Of a stretch of DNA of 64,000 nucleotides, positions 22,301-28,206 are shown piece after piece (the stretch's first letter is position 1; the number at the start of each line of letters is the position of its first letter). The stretch spans positions 16,680,368 to 16,744,367 of the forward strand of contig NC_079904.1 of NCBI RefSeq assembly GCF_024868665.1. Reading direction: 5' to 3'. The stretch is from Triplophysa rosa (lineage: Eukaryota > Chordata > Actinopteri > Cypriniformes > Nemacheilidae). A model generated the notes under the pieces. The model saw only the letters and a list, made by a program, of their open reading frames with translations, searched no databases and was not told the origin of the DNA. The translations under genes and the position numbers were made by a program.

Positions 22301-24053
22301 AGAGCCACATTGACATTTCTAAATGAAGCAATTACAAACTGGGATAGAATCAAATGCTGCGCCACCATAACATTTTCACCCAATCTTTGTTGCAACATCC
22401 CATCGGATCACATCAGAGTGAGCACTCCAGGTTACGCTTCGTAATTCAGATTCAAGGAAAAGCCGTGTAAATATTTAGCCACGTGACAACGGTTTAGCAG
22501 TTCTTAAAATAGTGTCACCAACAACAAGCTTTTTTCGACGTGCCCTGGTATAAGCGTGTCAATATGCAAAACCTGTTTTTTATCACATTGTTTGGAACAT
22601 GCAATTTTGCAGCCAATGAACTGAGGTGACACTAAGATTAGTGCAACTAAAATATTATCTTAATATAAAGTCATTTGTCGTCGTAGACAAGTAACGGTTC
22701 GGACACAATAGTATATAATTCTTTAACTTTTATGTTACAATAATACAAATTCACTGAGTTGAGTAGTACCTGTTGACTGTACCTGGACTACTTTAAAATA
22801 TAAGTAGTTTGTAGCTTGACAAGCTTTACTTTCAATGCCTCCTCAACACTCAGTGGCTGAAATAATGTTAATAATATAGTCCTCTATATTAAAGAAGACT
22901 AAAGCATGCATAATCATCATATCTGAAAGTACTGGTAAGCATGGGCATTTGAAATCACAGAGCAGTCCTCAAAAACCACAGGACTCTTGACAGGGGTTGA
23001 CCAACAGGTCAAAAGAGCCATGAGAGAAATGGCGAGAGAAACACCGCAACAATTGGGCAATAATCACAAAGTGCCATGGCCTCATATCATATCCCATTGC
23101 ACTTGTCCACATAGGATGATTACAAAACTCAAGCTTGCAAAATCAAACAGGTTTATTAGAACTACATGTAACTGTGCATCTGACGCTTTTGTTTAACCCA
23201 GCACTACGGACTTAACATTGCTCAATCCAGGGCATCATCTTCGCCTCCCTGTCCACTGACTTAACAACTGAAACAATAACAGATCTGTGACATGTAAAGA
23301 TATTTCATTCCACTAAACGTAAATCATCAGCCACACATTTCCTGCTACCTGTTTAGCAGCACCCAGTTACTCAATACCGACACAGCAAGAAAGCCACCGG
23401 TTTAATAATTGATCCCAAATATATTTTTCACTTTATACAAACATATAAAAACTGAAGAGACGCGAACACAGCTCAGCTTATACATTTAAATGAGTCTACA
23501 AAACCCATCCCCCAAGATCCTACAACTTAACCAGAAGCATGACACAAAATTTCTAAATTTAACTATCAACTAGTGCTTGTCGCAAACATGACTGCTTTAA
23601 GAGAAAATGTCACATCAGGCCTAACCCTCATGAGGTGTTATGCACAACAGGCACTGCAAATCCACGATAAAGGCGTGTGCGCGCCTTTCCCTCCGGTTTT
23701 TGACAGCCCCGGCGGTTCCGCCTTTACAAGCCGTGGAAATAACCGCGTATGCATTTGTATTACAATCATACCTCACTTTCCACGACATCGTGATACGCAG
23801 GCGGAGGATCAAACCCCCCGGTCCCCGTGCGCCCGCTGTTCTCGCCTTCCCCGCTGAGACCGGAGCCCGGGGAAGGGCCGCTCTCCATCGGCTCGTAGCC
23901 GTATCCGAGTCCCGGGCTTTCGTTGGTGAGAAGCGCGACAGCCTCGTTGATGTCGTTTTTGGCCAGGCGCAGGGCTTTCCGGATGGCTACCGGGTCTGGG
24001 AAGCCCATGCATAACAGCGTGGTCATATGCTGCTCCTCCTCTGTCTCCATCAT
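1258..24053 (-). CDS. usp24: usp24, ubiquitin carboxyl-terminal hydrolase 24, N-terminal part (exons 9 to 1; gene continues off the left edge)
   Basis: USP24 is a very large (about 2,600 residues) cysteine deubiquitinase that removes ubiquitin from cytosolic and nuclear substrates. Nine minus-strand exons (23772-24053, 10777-10945, 10452-10519, 10195-10338, 7253-7375, 6850-6885, 6192-6257, 1545-1610, 1258-1332) join in frame to 343 codons. All introns have GT donors and AG acceptors. The product starts with a UBA-type ubiquitin-binding domain (about residues 13-45, with the CMGF loop), then an acidic Gly/Pro/Ser-rich linker ending in FDPPPAYHDVV. A helical-repeat region follows with family blocks such as FPTTNLYELESRV and KWGTEIHEGIYNMLMLL. 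These agree with my recollection of vertebrate USP24 through about residue 350. The Cys/His catalytic domain is outside the window. Start: two adjacent ATGs at 24053 and 24050; the first is used here. The gene is head-to-head with bloc1s2. Confidence 0.93.
1545..1610 (-). CDS. usp24: usp24 exon 8
   Basis: 66 bp, 22 codons; acceptor TTTCCTCAG, donor GTGAGTG. It encodes CVSALVQPLGVCAEYLNSSL then VQ, phase 0 to 0. The preceding intron (1611-6191) is filled with repeats plus non-repetitive blocks. Confidence 0.93.
1708..1974. repeat. Foldback MITE, GGTTCACACCAAACGCGAA family
   Basis: About 270 bp with terminal inverted repeats: GATTCACACCAAACGCGAA near 1711 and its near-reverse-complement TTCGCGTTTGGTGTGAACCC at 1955-1974. 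No protein. The target duplication is unclear. Confidence 0.75.
2069..2477. repeat. TTAA-flanked foldback MITE (AGGGATACTTCACC family), full copy
   Basis: Both ends lie in TTAA (2065-2068 and 2478-2481). The left end AGGGATACTTCACC is inverted at the right end as GGTGAAGTATCCCT. The arms extend over roughly 150 bases, leaving a short central loop. TTAA target choice and size suggest a piggyBac-like non-autonomous element. Shorter relatives are at 24299-24424 and 32365-33276. Confidence 0.85.
2520..3000. promoter_or_regulatory. Candidate conserved non-coding block in usp24 intron 7
   Basis: Roughly 480 bases with no repeat structure, stop-rich in all frames and of balanced composition, between two MITEs. 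It contains the octamer ATGCAAAT at about 2848 within an AT-rich core. Regulatory identity is an inference from composition only. Confidence 0.3.
3041..3076 (+). repeat. Short (CCAT)n / TCTG microsatellite
   Basis: Tandem CCAT units followed by degenerate CTGT/TCTA units. A second short CCAT tract lies near 4706. Confidence 0.6.
3327..3810. mobile_element. hAT-like MITE (CAGTGTTGGG ends) with perfect 8-bp target duplication
   Basis: Ends CAGTGTTGGG and CCCAACACTG are inverted copies. They are flanked by identical TTCGTGAC at 3319-3326 and 3811-3818. The interior is AT-rich with inverted arms and no ORF. An 8-bp duplication and CAG..CTG ends are hAT superfamily hallmarks. Confidence 0.88.
3998..4554. 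repeat. TTAA-flanked MITE (AGGGGTCATATGGC family), copy 1
   Basis: TTAA at 3994-3997 and 4555-4558; inverted ends AGGGGTCATATG and CATATCACCCCT. Copy 2 is at 15847-16384 and copy 3 (inverted) at 32636-33217. The interior carries two CCAATCA boxes 26 bp apart (4327, 4353). Confidence 0.87.
4890..5570. promoter_or_regulatory. Candidate conserved non-coding block in usp24 intron 7
   Basis: Roughly 680 non-repetitive bases with homeodomain-type cores (TTAATTAG near 5083), GTAAATA near 5430 and TTAATGAG near 5446. No coding frame and no repeat signature. Enhancer status is an inference. Confidence 0.3.
5571..6191. other. usp24 intron 7, AT-rich
   Basis: AT-rich intron sequence; nothing recognisable until the exon 7 donor. 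Confidence 0.5.
6192..6257 (-). CDS. usp24: usp24 exon 7
   Basis: 66 bp, 22 codons; acceptor ATTTACAG, donor GTAAGAC. It encodes FGEMGGFTAIQCKLNQEEIE then IG, phase 0 to 0. Confidence 0.93.
6850..6885 (-). CDS. usp24: usp24 exon 6 (36-bp small exon)
   Basis: Only 12 codons (EPHGWLVDLVNR) between a GGACAG acceptor and a GTAAGA donor, phase 0 to 0. It was placed because it bridges exon 5 and exon 7 exactly as the USP24 protein requires (EPHGW.VDLVN then FGE.GGF). Confidence 0.9.
7253..7375 (-). CDS. usp24: usp24 exon 5
   Basis: 123 bp, 41 codons, phase 0 to 0; acceptor GATTGACAG, donor GTATTC. It encodes ACNPDNEYHFKNRMKACQRN, then the WAEVFGEDNMFAVSPSSSYQ block of USP24. Confidence 0.95.
7688..8160. 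mobile_element. hAT-like element, 5' end fragment (AGGGCTGTCAATGTTAACGC)
   Basis: Starts with AGGGCTGTCAATGTTAACGC, then a tract of GTTAA/TTAACG motifs that I associate with a widespread fish hAT-like terminus. A matching 3' end is not evident. Bases 8093-8146 could be an eroded transposase 5' exon (ATGTCGTCTACTGAGACAGC). In usp24 intron 4. Confidence 0.5.
8543..8754 (-). pseudogene. Transposon-derived basic-helix ORF (RWKALL..DAEVACFLLD type), probable 5' exon
   Basis: The minus-strand ORF begins at ATG 8754 (an in-frame ATG at 8781 is also possible). After an acidic lead it encodes KKRKRD, then ARRIRDKWRQKSRINIG and TRWKALLKDKCFQGDAEVAC. It ends FLLD at a good splice donor (GTAAGA, 8537-8542). 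The Arg/Lys-rich segment followed by RW-x-L...DAE.A.FLLD resembles an N-terminal DNA-binding-like module of fish transposon-related proteins. No downstream exon was found, so the product is incomplete. It lies in usp24 intron 4 on the same strand, between mobile-element ends. Confidence 0.45.
8868..9020. repeat. Short inverted-repeat element (ACCGAGCGCTTG ends)
   Basis: CCTTACCGAGCGCTTGCG at 8868 is inverted at 9003-9020 as CGCAAGCGCTCGGTAAGG. A second, direct copy, CTACCGAGCGCTTACAC, lies inside near 8931. About 150 bp, no ORF. Confidence 0.65.
9193..10012. mobile_element. Non-autonomous DNA transposon (AGGGTTTTTCCTG ends)
   Basis: AGGGTTTTTCCTG at 9193-9205 is inverted as CAGGAAAAACCCT at 10000-10012. 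The interior has GAGGCGG-type motifs at both ends. No intact ORF and no clear target duplication. In usp24 intron 4. Confidence 0.6.
10020..10130. repeat. Fragment of a TTTTACTGT/ACAGAATTTT-type AT-rich repeat
   Basis: Imperfect inverted A/T-rich motifs (CTGTAATTATACAGAATTTT) ending in TTTAAAGTGTAAG. Resembles the tail of the repeat at 63637-63725. Confidence 0.4.
10195..10338 (-). CDS. usp24: usp24 exon 4
   Basis: 144 bp, 48 codons; acceptor CTTGTAG, donor GTACAC (weak). It encodes LLTSSAVHKWGTEIHEGIYN, then the MLMLLVDLVAERVK helix and GLLGVLTM at the donor side. Strong match to the USP24 helical-repeat region. Confidence 0.95.
10452..10519 (-). CDS. usp24: usp24 exon 3
   Basis: 68 bp; acceptor TTTCTTTCTAG, donor GTTTGTG (a non-consensus but valid GT). 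It encodes LADADENCKRFIDRCMPEAF then KK. It enters in phase 1 and leaves in phase 0. Confidence 0.93.
10548..10640. repeat. hAT-like 5' end fragment (AGGGCTGAAACGATTCC)
   Basis: AGGGCTGAAACGATTCCTCG followed by a GAGTAA/TTCGAAT tract is a recognisable fish transposon terminus. Truncated before usp24 exon 2. Confidence 0.5.
10777..10945 (-). CDS. usp24: usp24 exon 2
   Basis: 169 bp; acceptor after a CT-rich tract ending GATAG, donor GTGAGT. Phase 0 in, phase 1 out. It encodes SNDENGNCSGNSIEFPTTNL, then the DHWSIPYKREESLGKCL block, which is distinctive for USP24. Confidence 0.95.
11080..11125 (-). repeat. tRNA-derived SINE head relic
   Basis: On the minus strand the sequence GACTGTGGCGCAGTGGTTAG resembles a tRNA A box (TGGCGCAGTGGTTAG). 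It lacks a convincing B box, so it is a truncated SINE or tRNA relic. Confidence 0.45.
11965..12121 (-). repeat. THAP-element segment, copy 2, part A
   Basis: Reverse complement of about 930-1085, with scattered substitutions. Part B of the same segment order is at 14020-14075, so about 1.9 kb separates pieces that are adjacent in copy 1. Confidence 0.65.
12122..13836. other. usp24 intron 1: assorted eroded repeats separating the two THAP-element pieces
   Basis: Contains a GC-richer patch at 12270-12610 (two overlapping short ORFs, no family recognised). A transposon-like terminus TAGGGGTGTGCCCGATGAAT starts near 12734. AT-rich sequence then contains CGAATATTCG near 13129. No gene. Confidence 0.45.
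13837..13912 (+). repeat. Two tandem 38-bp units
   Basis: GAACCAGGGCAAACACTGCG... at 13837-13874 is repeated at 13875-13912 with one substitution (GCG to GCT). Confidence 0.9.
13914..14142. repeat. Foldback: 48-bp inverted arms around THAP-element piece B
   Basis: Arm 13914-13962 (contains AATCATTCGTCC and GTCACAGCAAACAG) is inverted at 14095-14142. Inside, 14020-14075 is the reverse complement of the 847-920 THAP-element sequence. The arms could be the true ends of that element family or a separate insertion. Confidence 0.7.
14143..15396. other. usp24 intron 1: eroded repeat sequence, no gene
   Basis: Bases about 14143-14520 read like a degenerate transposon interior (several short overlapping ORFs, none intact or recognised). 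The remainder is unremarkable. Confidence 0.4.
15397..15456 (+). repeat. tRNA-like SINE head
   Basis: GTGGCTAAATTGGTAGAACA (A-box-like) is followed 30 bases later by TGGTTTAATCTTCAAGGAAC, a decayed B box. Typical spacing for a tRNA-derived SINE promoter. Confidence 0.5.
15847..16384. repeat. TTAA-flanked MITE (AGGGGTCATATGGC family), copy 2
   Basis: TTAA at 15843-15846 and 16385-16388. The left 430 bases are nearly identical to 3998-4430. The right end (AAAATGACTCAT) has diverged. Paired CCAATCA boxes at 16174 and 16200. Confidence 0.85.
16389..17596. other. usp24 intron 1, no feature
   Basis: AT-rich, apparently unique sequence. A short GCTGT repeat near 17255-17275 is the only structure seen. 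Confidence 0.5.
18211..18672. repeat. Inner MITE (GATTCACATTTCGCGTCTAAAA family)
   Basis: GATTCACATTTCGCGTCTAA near 18217 is mirrored by AAATGTGAATCGGGG near 18658-18672. A related element with the same end motif is at 56656-56898. No ORF. Confidence 0.7.
19790..19895. repeat. Transposon terminus fragment (ACACTCAGCTCACGATTCGG type)
   Basis: ATCGTGAACCCAGCATCGAG and GTATCGTTACACCCCTATT form a recognisable 3' end of another hAT-like family inside the middle element. The partner end was not identified. Confidence 0.45.
20863..23640. other. usp24 intron 1, promoter-proximal part
   Basis: Largely non-repetitive. No coding exon. The block around 21400-21660 looks more structured (see the RFX-like site). 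The rest shows nothing. Confidence 0.45.
21508..21521 (+). promoter_or_regulatory. RFX/X-box-like site
   Basis: GTTGCCATGGTACA matches the RFX consensus GTTNCCNNGGNAAC except near the last two bases. CACATTCC (TEAD-like) and AGGTCACA (nuclear-receptor half-site-like) lie within 40 bases upstream. Function is inference. Confidence 0.35.
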
Positions 24054-24130
24054 GGAAGTGTGTCTATGATCGGGGCTTCAGTAAGGGGGCATGTAGCACA
24101 GGCATCTGGCTGTGCATGCCGCCATGTTTA
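23670..24130. promoter_or_regulatory. CpG-rich usp24 promoter and first-exon region
   Basis: CpG density rises clearly over about 23670-23990 compared with the AT-rich flanks and spans usp24 exon 1. A YY1-like GCCGCCATGTT lies at 24118-24128. No TATA box is seen. The transcription start probably lies between 24060 and 24280. Confidence 0.55.
23772..24053 (-). CDS. usp24: usp24 exon 1 coding part (UBA domain)
   Basis: 282 bp, 94 codons, ending in phase 0 at a GTATGA donor (23766-23771 on the plus strand). It encodes MMETEEEQHMTTLLCMGF, then an IRKALRLAKNDINEAVALL helix pair, the canonical three-helix UBA fold with its Met-Gly-Phe loop. A Gly/Ser/Pro-rich acidic tail and the PPPAYHDVV motif follow. 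The exon lies in CpG-rich DNA. The long plus-strand ORF opposite it is an antisense shadow. Confidence 0.95.
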
Positions 24131-24298
24131 CAGTCGCTGGTGCTGCTAGTATCCTGTCACGATGGATTCCCCCTCACAGTCAGAGAGCAGCAGAGCGGGC
24201 CACACCAGGCCTGAGTGAAGCCGGAGAATCTCGCTGTTCTCTGGGTGGGTGTTGAGCGGACAGTTTTTTCAAAATAAAGGCCCCACATCTAAAACTTG

Positions 24299-24424
24299 AA
24301 GGGATACTTAACGCAAAAATGAAAATTCTGTTATCATTTACTCACCTTCGAGTTGTTCCAAATCTATATACATTTCTTTGCTCTGATGAACACAGAGAAA
24401 GATAGTTTTGGGTGAAGTATCCCT
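24299..24424. repeat. Internally deleted TTAA MITE (AGGGATACTTCACC family) in the shared promoter spacer
   Basis: Only the two ends of the 2069-2477 family remain: GGGATACTTAACGCAAAAAT at the left and TTGGGTGAAGTATCCCT at the right. TTAA is kept only on the right (24425-24428). It sits about 245 bp from the usp24 start codon. Confidence 0.82.
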
Positions 24425-24428
24425 TTAA

Positions 24429-25165
24429 TGTACAAAATGTAATTTAGATTTATTAAGAAAATTAAACATCACTGTAAGTAATTAACATTGATTTATAACT
24501 AAACATAATACTATTGTAAAAATGGTATAAACAGTAACTATCACGCAAAAGTGTTATTAACACATTAAACATAGCTGATTATAAACATGCTTTGGTTTCG
24601 TTTTGTTCTGTTTACAAGGCAGAGAGTGAATAAAATATATCCCTTACAACCTTAATACATGGACGACATATATAAATGCTATACAAATAATCACAAGAAT
24701 GAATAATAAATAAATAAATACATGTGATTAAGTGTGTCTTTTTAAACTAATTTGAATTAATGCAGTCCAAATCGACCTAGGTTTTCAGACTGAATTAAGT
24801 TGATTTTTAAATTAAATTCAAGGTCCAAAAATTTTGTTAGGCACACAGTAACTGTGTTATTCCGTATTTTGAAAAGCAATTAGACCGGAAACACATTTAG
24901 TAGTAACTTAATGTTTTTTGCTTCACTCATTTTAAATTGACAGAGTTGCCCATAGATTTGCCTGGCCCACGTCACGCATCCCCACCCATATTCCTAGGTA
25001 TGAAATATATGTGTAATGTTAATTATATATACAATAATGATATACAATTAAATTAAGCTCTTAAAATAATGTGGAAAAAAACGTCTTCATTTTTCCACAA
25101 CGCCTTAAAACTGTTTGAATGAAATGAAAAAAAGCTTGAATAAAAAGGGTAAAAAGAAGAAATGA
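24429..25165. other. AT-rich spacer between usp24 and bloc1s2
   Basis: No ORF or repeat recognised. It lies between the MITE and the bloc1s2 proximal promoter. Confidence 0.45.
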
Positions 25166-25169
25166 GGAA

Positions 25170-25205
25170 TCACGTGAAACTAGTTGTGGTCATGTGATCA
25201 TGTGA
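25170..25205 (+). promoter_or_regulatory. Three TCAYGTGA boxes (MiT/TFE, CLEAR/M-box type) upstream of bloc1s2
   Basis: TCACGTGA at 25170-25177 and TCATGTGA at 25190-25197 and 25198-25205, the last pair abutting. All lie within 43 bp upstream of the bloc1s2 ATG. TCACGTGA is the core bound by TFEB/TFE3. TCATGTGA is the M-box bound by MITF. Confidence 0.6.
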
Positions 25206-25212
25206 GAGGAAA

Positions 25213-25369
25213 ATGGCTGCTACGGGGGAGGAGGCCGCTGCGATGGACAACATCAGTAGAGTACCTGCACCTCCGACCGACCTGAACCTCTCAACTGAGC
25301 CCGATCAGAGGAGGGATGCGGGTGGGACAGAGAACCAGGCGCCTGCACCAAAAAGATCCAGTAATAACA
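25213..25369 (+). CDS. bloc1s2: bloc1s2 exon 1
   Basis: 157 bp, from ATG to a GTGAGT donor, leaving in phase 1. It encodes a non-conserved Ala/Pro/Glu-rich N-terminus ending [10 protein letters not shown]. This is longer than the mammalian N-terminus as I recall it. Confidence 0.85.
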
Positions 25370-26956
25370 GTGAGTTACACCTGTAAACTGCAGCTTCGTC
25401 GACTCTATAGCGTTTCATATAGACAATATTCACGGTGCGTTTATTCCGCACTCCAGCGATCTGTTTGTGATTTTGTGACTTGTACTATTGACAAATAGCA
25501 TGTTCCTTTTGGGGAAAAAAACCCACATTGTGAAAGTTTCCATCACAAATGTCACAATGAACCATAAGCTGTAGTGTTTAATAATAAAATCACTGCACAA
25601 TGTTATGTTCTTTGTTACTTTTGGGCCTTATTCCAGTGGGATTTAATGTTGTGTACCATTGGTTACCATCTGCCAAATAACGTCACACCAATACAACACA
25701 TTACCAGTTGAGACCCACAGAAAACATTAGAGTTTCTTTTAAAACCAACACAGGGCCCATTCATACATAATCCATTAGAATTTGATGTTTATACTGTTTT
25801 TCTTTCAGCAGGGTTACTGTGTATAGTTACAGTGTCATAGCCTTGTGTCTCTATTAAGCTGCTAGATGGGACGTTTGGGCTTCATAGGTTCGAAAATCCT
25901 GTCTAGGTAAGAAAATAACTAATGTTTTGAGTCTGCTGTCTGTAACAGATGATGGAGGTGTGGAAACAGCAGAAGAGGCTACTGAGCCTGCTGAACCAGA
26001 CATCAATGAGCTCTGCAGAGACATGTTTGAGAAGATGGCAGTATTTTTACAAGGAGAGCTTACTGGTAATGTTAACACACAGTCAGAGCATTCATGGAGC
26101 TAAATTATAAAACTTTAATTTGATTATAAATTCATAAACACACATTTGCTGCATCCTTATCCATGGTAATGGTTTTATACTGCACCTTTATAAATCATTC
26201 TGTGTTGTAACCAATATAACGTGTAACTTCAAGAAGACTGTAGATAGCTTGTAATGCTTAACATAAATAATTAACAAAAACTAAGATCAATAAATGCAGT
26301 AAAAGTATTGTTCATTGTTACTTTACATTAGCTAATGCATTAACAAATACAAGCTTGTTGTAAAGAAAAAAGCAGACTATACTACAATACAAAAAAAACC
26401 AGCAGTTTATTTGATATAACACGTAACACATTTATTGGATATAACATTCAACACAATCAGCATTGTCTAAGTTTGGTAATATGTAGAATAGGACTCTTAG
26501 AACTTTATGTATTTTCCTGTTTGCTCAGCCACCTGTGAAGACTATAAACTGCTGGAGAACATGAACAAGCTCACCAGTCTAAAGTACATGGAGATGAAGG
26601 ACATATCAATCAACATCAGCCGCAATCTGCAAGACCTCAATCAGAAATGTGAGACATATTTTACTATGGCACTAATACATGAGATAAATGCTAGTAGTGT
26701 ACATGACATGTTTCAAAAGCAGTTTGTCTCTTCAGTACACTTAAATATTAGATTTAGTCTTTTAATTTTGTTCTATTTACATCATTGGGATAAAAGGTAC
26801 TCATTTAAGTGAAATTCCAAATTTTCTTATAACGCTTGATTTTTGTTTTAGATGCCAGTTTGCAGCCCTACTTGGATCAGATTAACCAGATCGAGGAGCA
26901 GGTTACAGCTCTGGAACAGGCTGCTTATAAACTAGACACATATTCAAAGAAACTGG
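25213..26956 (+). CDS. bloc1s2: bloc1s2, biogenesis of lysosome-related organelles complex 1 subunit 2 (exons 1-4; last exon not certain)
   Basis: BLOC1S2 is a small coiled-coil subunit of BLOC-1 (and of BORC), cytosolic complexes that sort cargo to melanosomes and other lysosome-related organelles and position lysosomes. Exons 25213-25369, 25949-26065, 26529-26648 and 26852-26956 join in frame (499 bp, 166 codons plus one base). After a variable, low-complexity N-terminus ([16 protein letters not shown]...) the family core is unmistakable: [63 protein letters not shown] and [15 protein letters not shown]. The family normally ends about 10 residues later with a Lys-rich tail (EAK.KKLEKR type). 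I did not find that exon. Candidate alternative: 28166-28206. Start: first ATG, with a good upstream context. Head-to-head with usp24, start codons 1.16 kb apart. Confidence 0.93.
25949..26065 (+). CDS. bloc1s2: bloc1s2 exon 2
   Basis: 117 bp; acceptor CTGTAACAG, donor GTAATG. It encodes [20 protein letters not shown], then [18 protein letters not shown]. Confidence 0.93.
26529..26648 (+). CDS. bloc1s2: bloc1s2 exon 3
   Basis: 120 bp; acceptor TTGCTCAG, donor GTGAGA. It encodes [20 protein letters not shown], then [20 protein letters not shown]. Highly conserved core. Confidence 0.95.
26852..26956 (+). CDS. bloc1s2: bloc1s2 exon 4
   Basis: 105 bp; acceptor TTTTGTTTTAG, donor GTATGT. It encodes [20 protein letters not shown], then [15 protein letters not shown], a heptad-like coiled coil, and leaves in phase 1. 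Confidence 0.93.
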
Positions 26957-27440
26957 GTATGTATATAATGCGTTTAATACATAAATGTACTGCAATGTGA
27001 TAATCTCCGTATTTATTCATCTTTTACTATTTAAAATGGCTTTTATAAAAAAATATAAACAGTATGTATGCAGATTTTATGACCTCATAAGGGACGTAAT
27101 GGACCATTTGTATTAATACATATTTTTCATACCACATGACCTATTAAAACAAAGAAATGAAGAAAAAAGTGTTAAAGAGAATTAGCTAAAAATATGTTGT
27201 AAAGCACATTATAATTGCCCAAATATTTAGTGAATAAAAAAAGAAAGGCATCATAGAATATCTTTATATGATAAACATATCACTTCAAAAACGAATGTTT
27301 AAATTCCTAACAAACTTTAAATGGCGCCAGCAGAGTACTCATTTTAAGATTTGCAACCATGTAGCAAGCACCCTATATTTGTGCAGCTTTATTATTCTTT
27401 CAGTATTATTTTTGATTATGCTGTAACAGTCTGCATATGA

Positions 27441-27657
27441 AGAGTTTGGTTCCAAAATGAGATAACTCCGTTTTAAAAAAAATTCTAATTGATGTTTTTA
27501 TTGTGTTTTATTGTGTTAGTTAGCTGTATTTTGTTAGTTACTGTGGCTTAAATCAAAACAAACCAAGTGCAGTTTGACTGATATTAATTGGAATGCACAA
27601 TAAAAAACATGATTTTTGAATTTTTTAAAAAGTTATCTCATTTTGGAACCAAACTCT
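27441..27657. repeat. Foldback MITE (AGAGTTTGGTTCC ends)
   Basis: AGAGTTTGGTTCCAAAATGA at 27441 is inverted at the right end as TCATTTTGGAACCAAACTCT. About 217 bp, arms of about 30 bp, no ORF. Confidence 0.85.
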
Positions 27658-27721
27658 AAAAATCTATTTAAAGCATTTTTACATGCTGTAACTTTTTTAA
27701 TAATAATAATAAAATTATATA

Positions 27722-27765
27722 TAAACAAAGAAAAAAAATAAAAAAAAAAAGAAAAGAAGAAAATG
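27722..27765 (+). repeat. A-rich low-complexity tract
   Basis: Nearly pure A with scattered G, followed by GTGTATATGTTTGTGTGTGC. Confidence 0.8.
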
Positions 27766-28165
27766 TGTATATGTTTGTGTGTGCGCATGTGTATGAATGG
27801 CCTGGGTGAGACCCATGCACTCTCTATTTAAGAAGTTGAGAACAAGATTGTCATAACCTATAGGTGGTAATGGACTGTGCAGAATGTACTGGTAGATACA
27901 GAATTCACATATCAAATTTGGGTTTGAAAAATCCAAACAAAATGGCTAAGTGCAGGAGAAATAAGCTTGCTTGCAGGAATCATTAAAATATGTTCTTACT
28001 AAACTGTATACTCCAAACCAACTCCTTTTATCAATAGATTCTTACGATTCAAAAGGCAAGAATTACATTTAAATACAGTATATATAAAAATGCTTGTTAT
28101 ATGTTGCTAACAAGAGTTGAAATGTTTGTGAAATAGTGACTAATTTTTTATTTGTTTTCTGTTAG

Positions 28166-28206
28166 AAATGCAAACATTTCGTAAGCACCTTTGTATCGCT
28201 GTTTAA
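28166..28206 (+). CDS. bloc1s2: Candidate terminal exon of bloc1s2 (weak)
   Basis: A strong acceptor (TTTATTTGTTTTCTGTTAG) ends at 28165. In the phase left by exon 4 the sequence reads E-MQTFRKHLCIAV then TAA, giving a 179-residue product. It does not resemble the expected Lys-rich tail beyond E...F.K.L, so it may be coincidence. Confidence 0.25.

Larger units (their letters stand above)
26957..28165. other. Sequence downstream of bloc1s2 exon 4
   Basis: AT-rich, with one MITE (27441-27657) and an A-rich tract. No EAK.KKLEKR-type exon was found by reading. Confidence 0.5.

Noticed and set aside
23640..24014. 124-codon plus-strand ORF over the usp24 first exon
   Set aside because: Antisense shadow of the GC-rich UBA exon; the minus-strand frame has the conserved protein.
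26957..27002. Read-through of bloc1s2 exon 4 into the intron as the real C-terminus
   Set aside because: The exon ends at a good GTATGT donor exactly at the conserved splice position; read-through would add an unrelated short tail.
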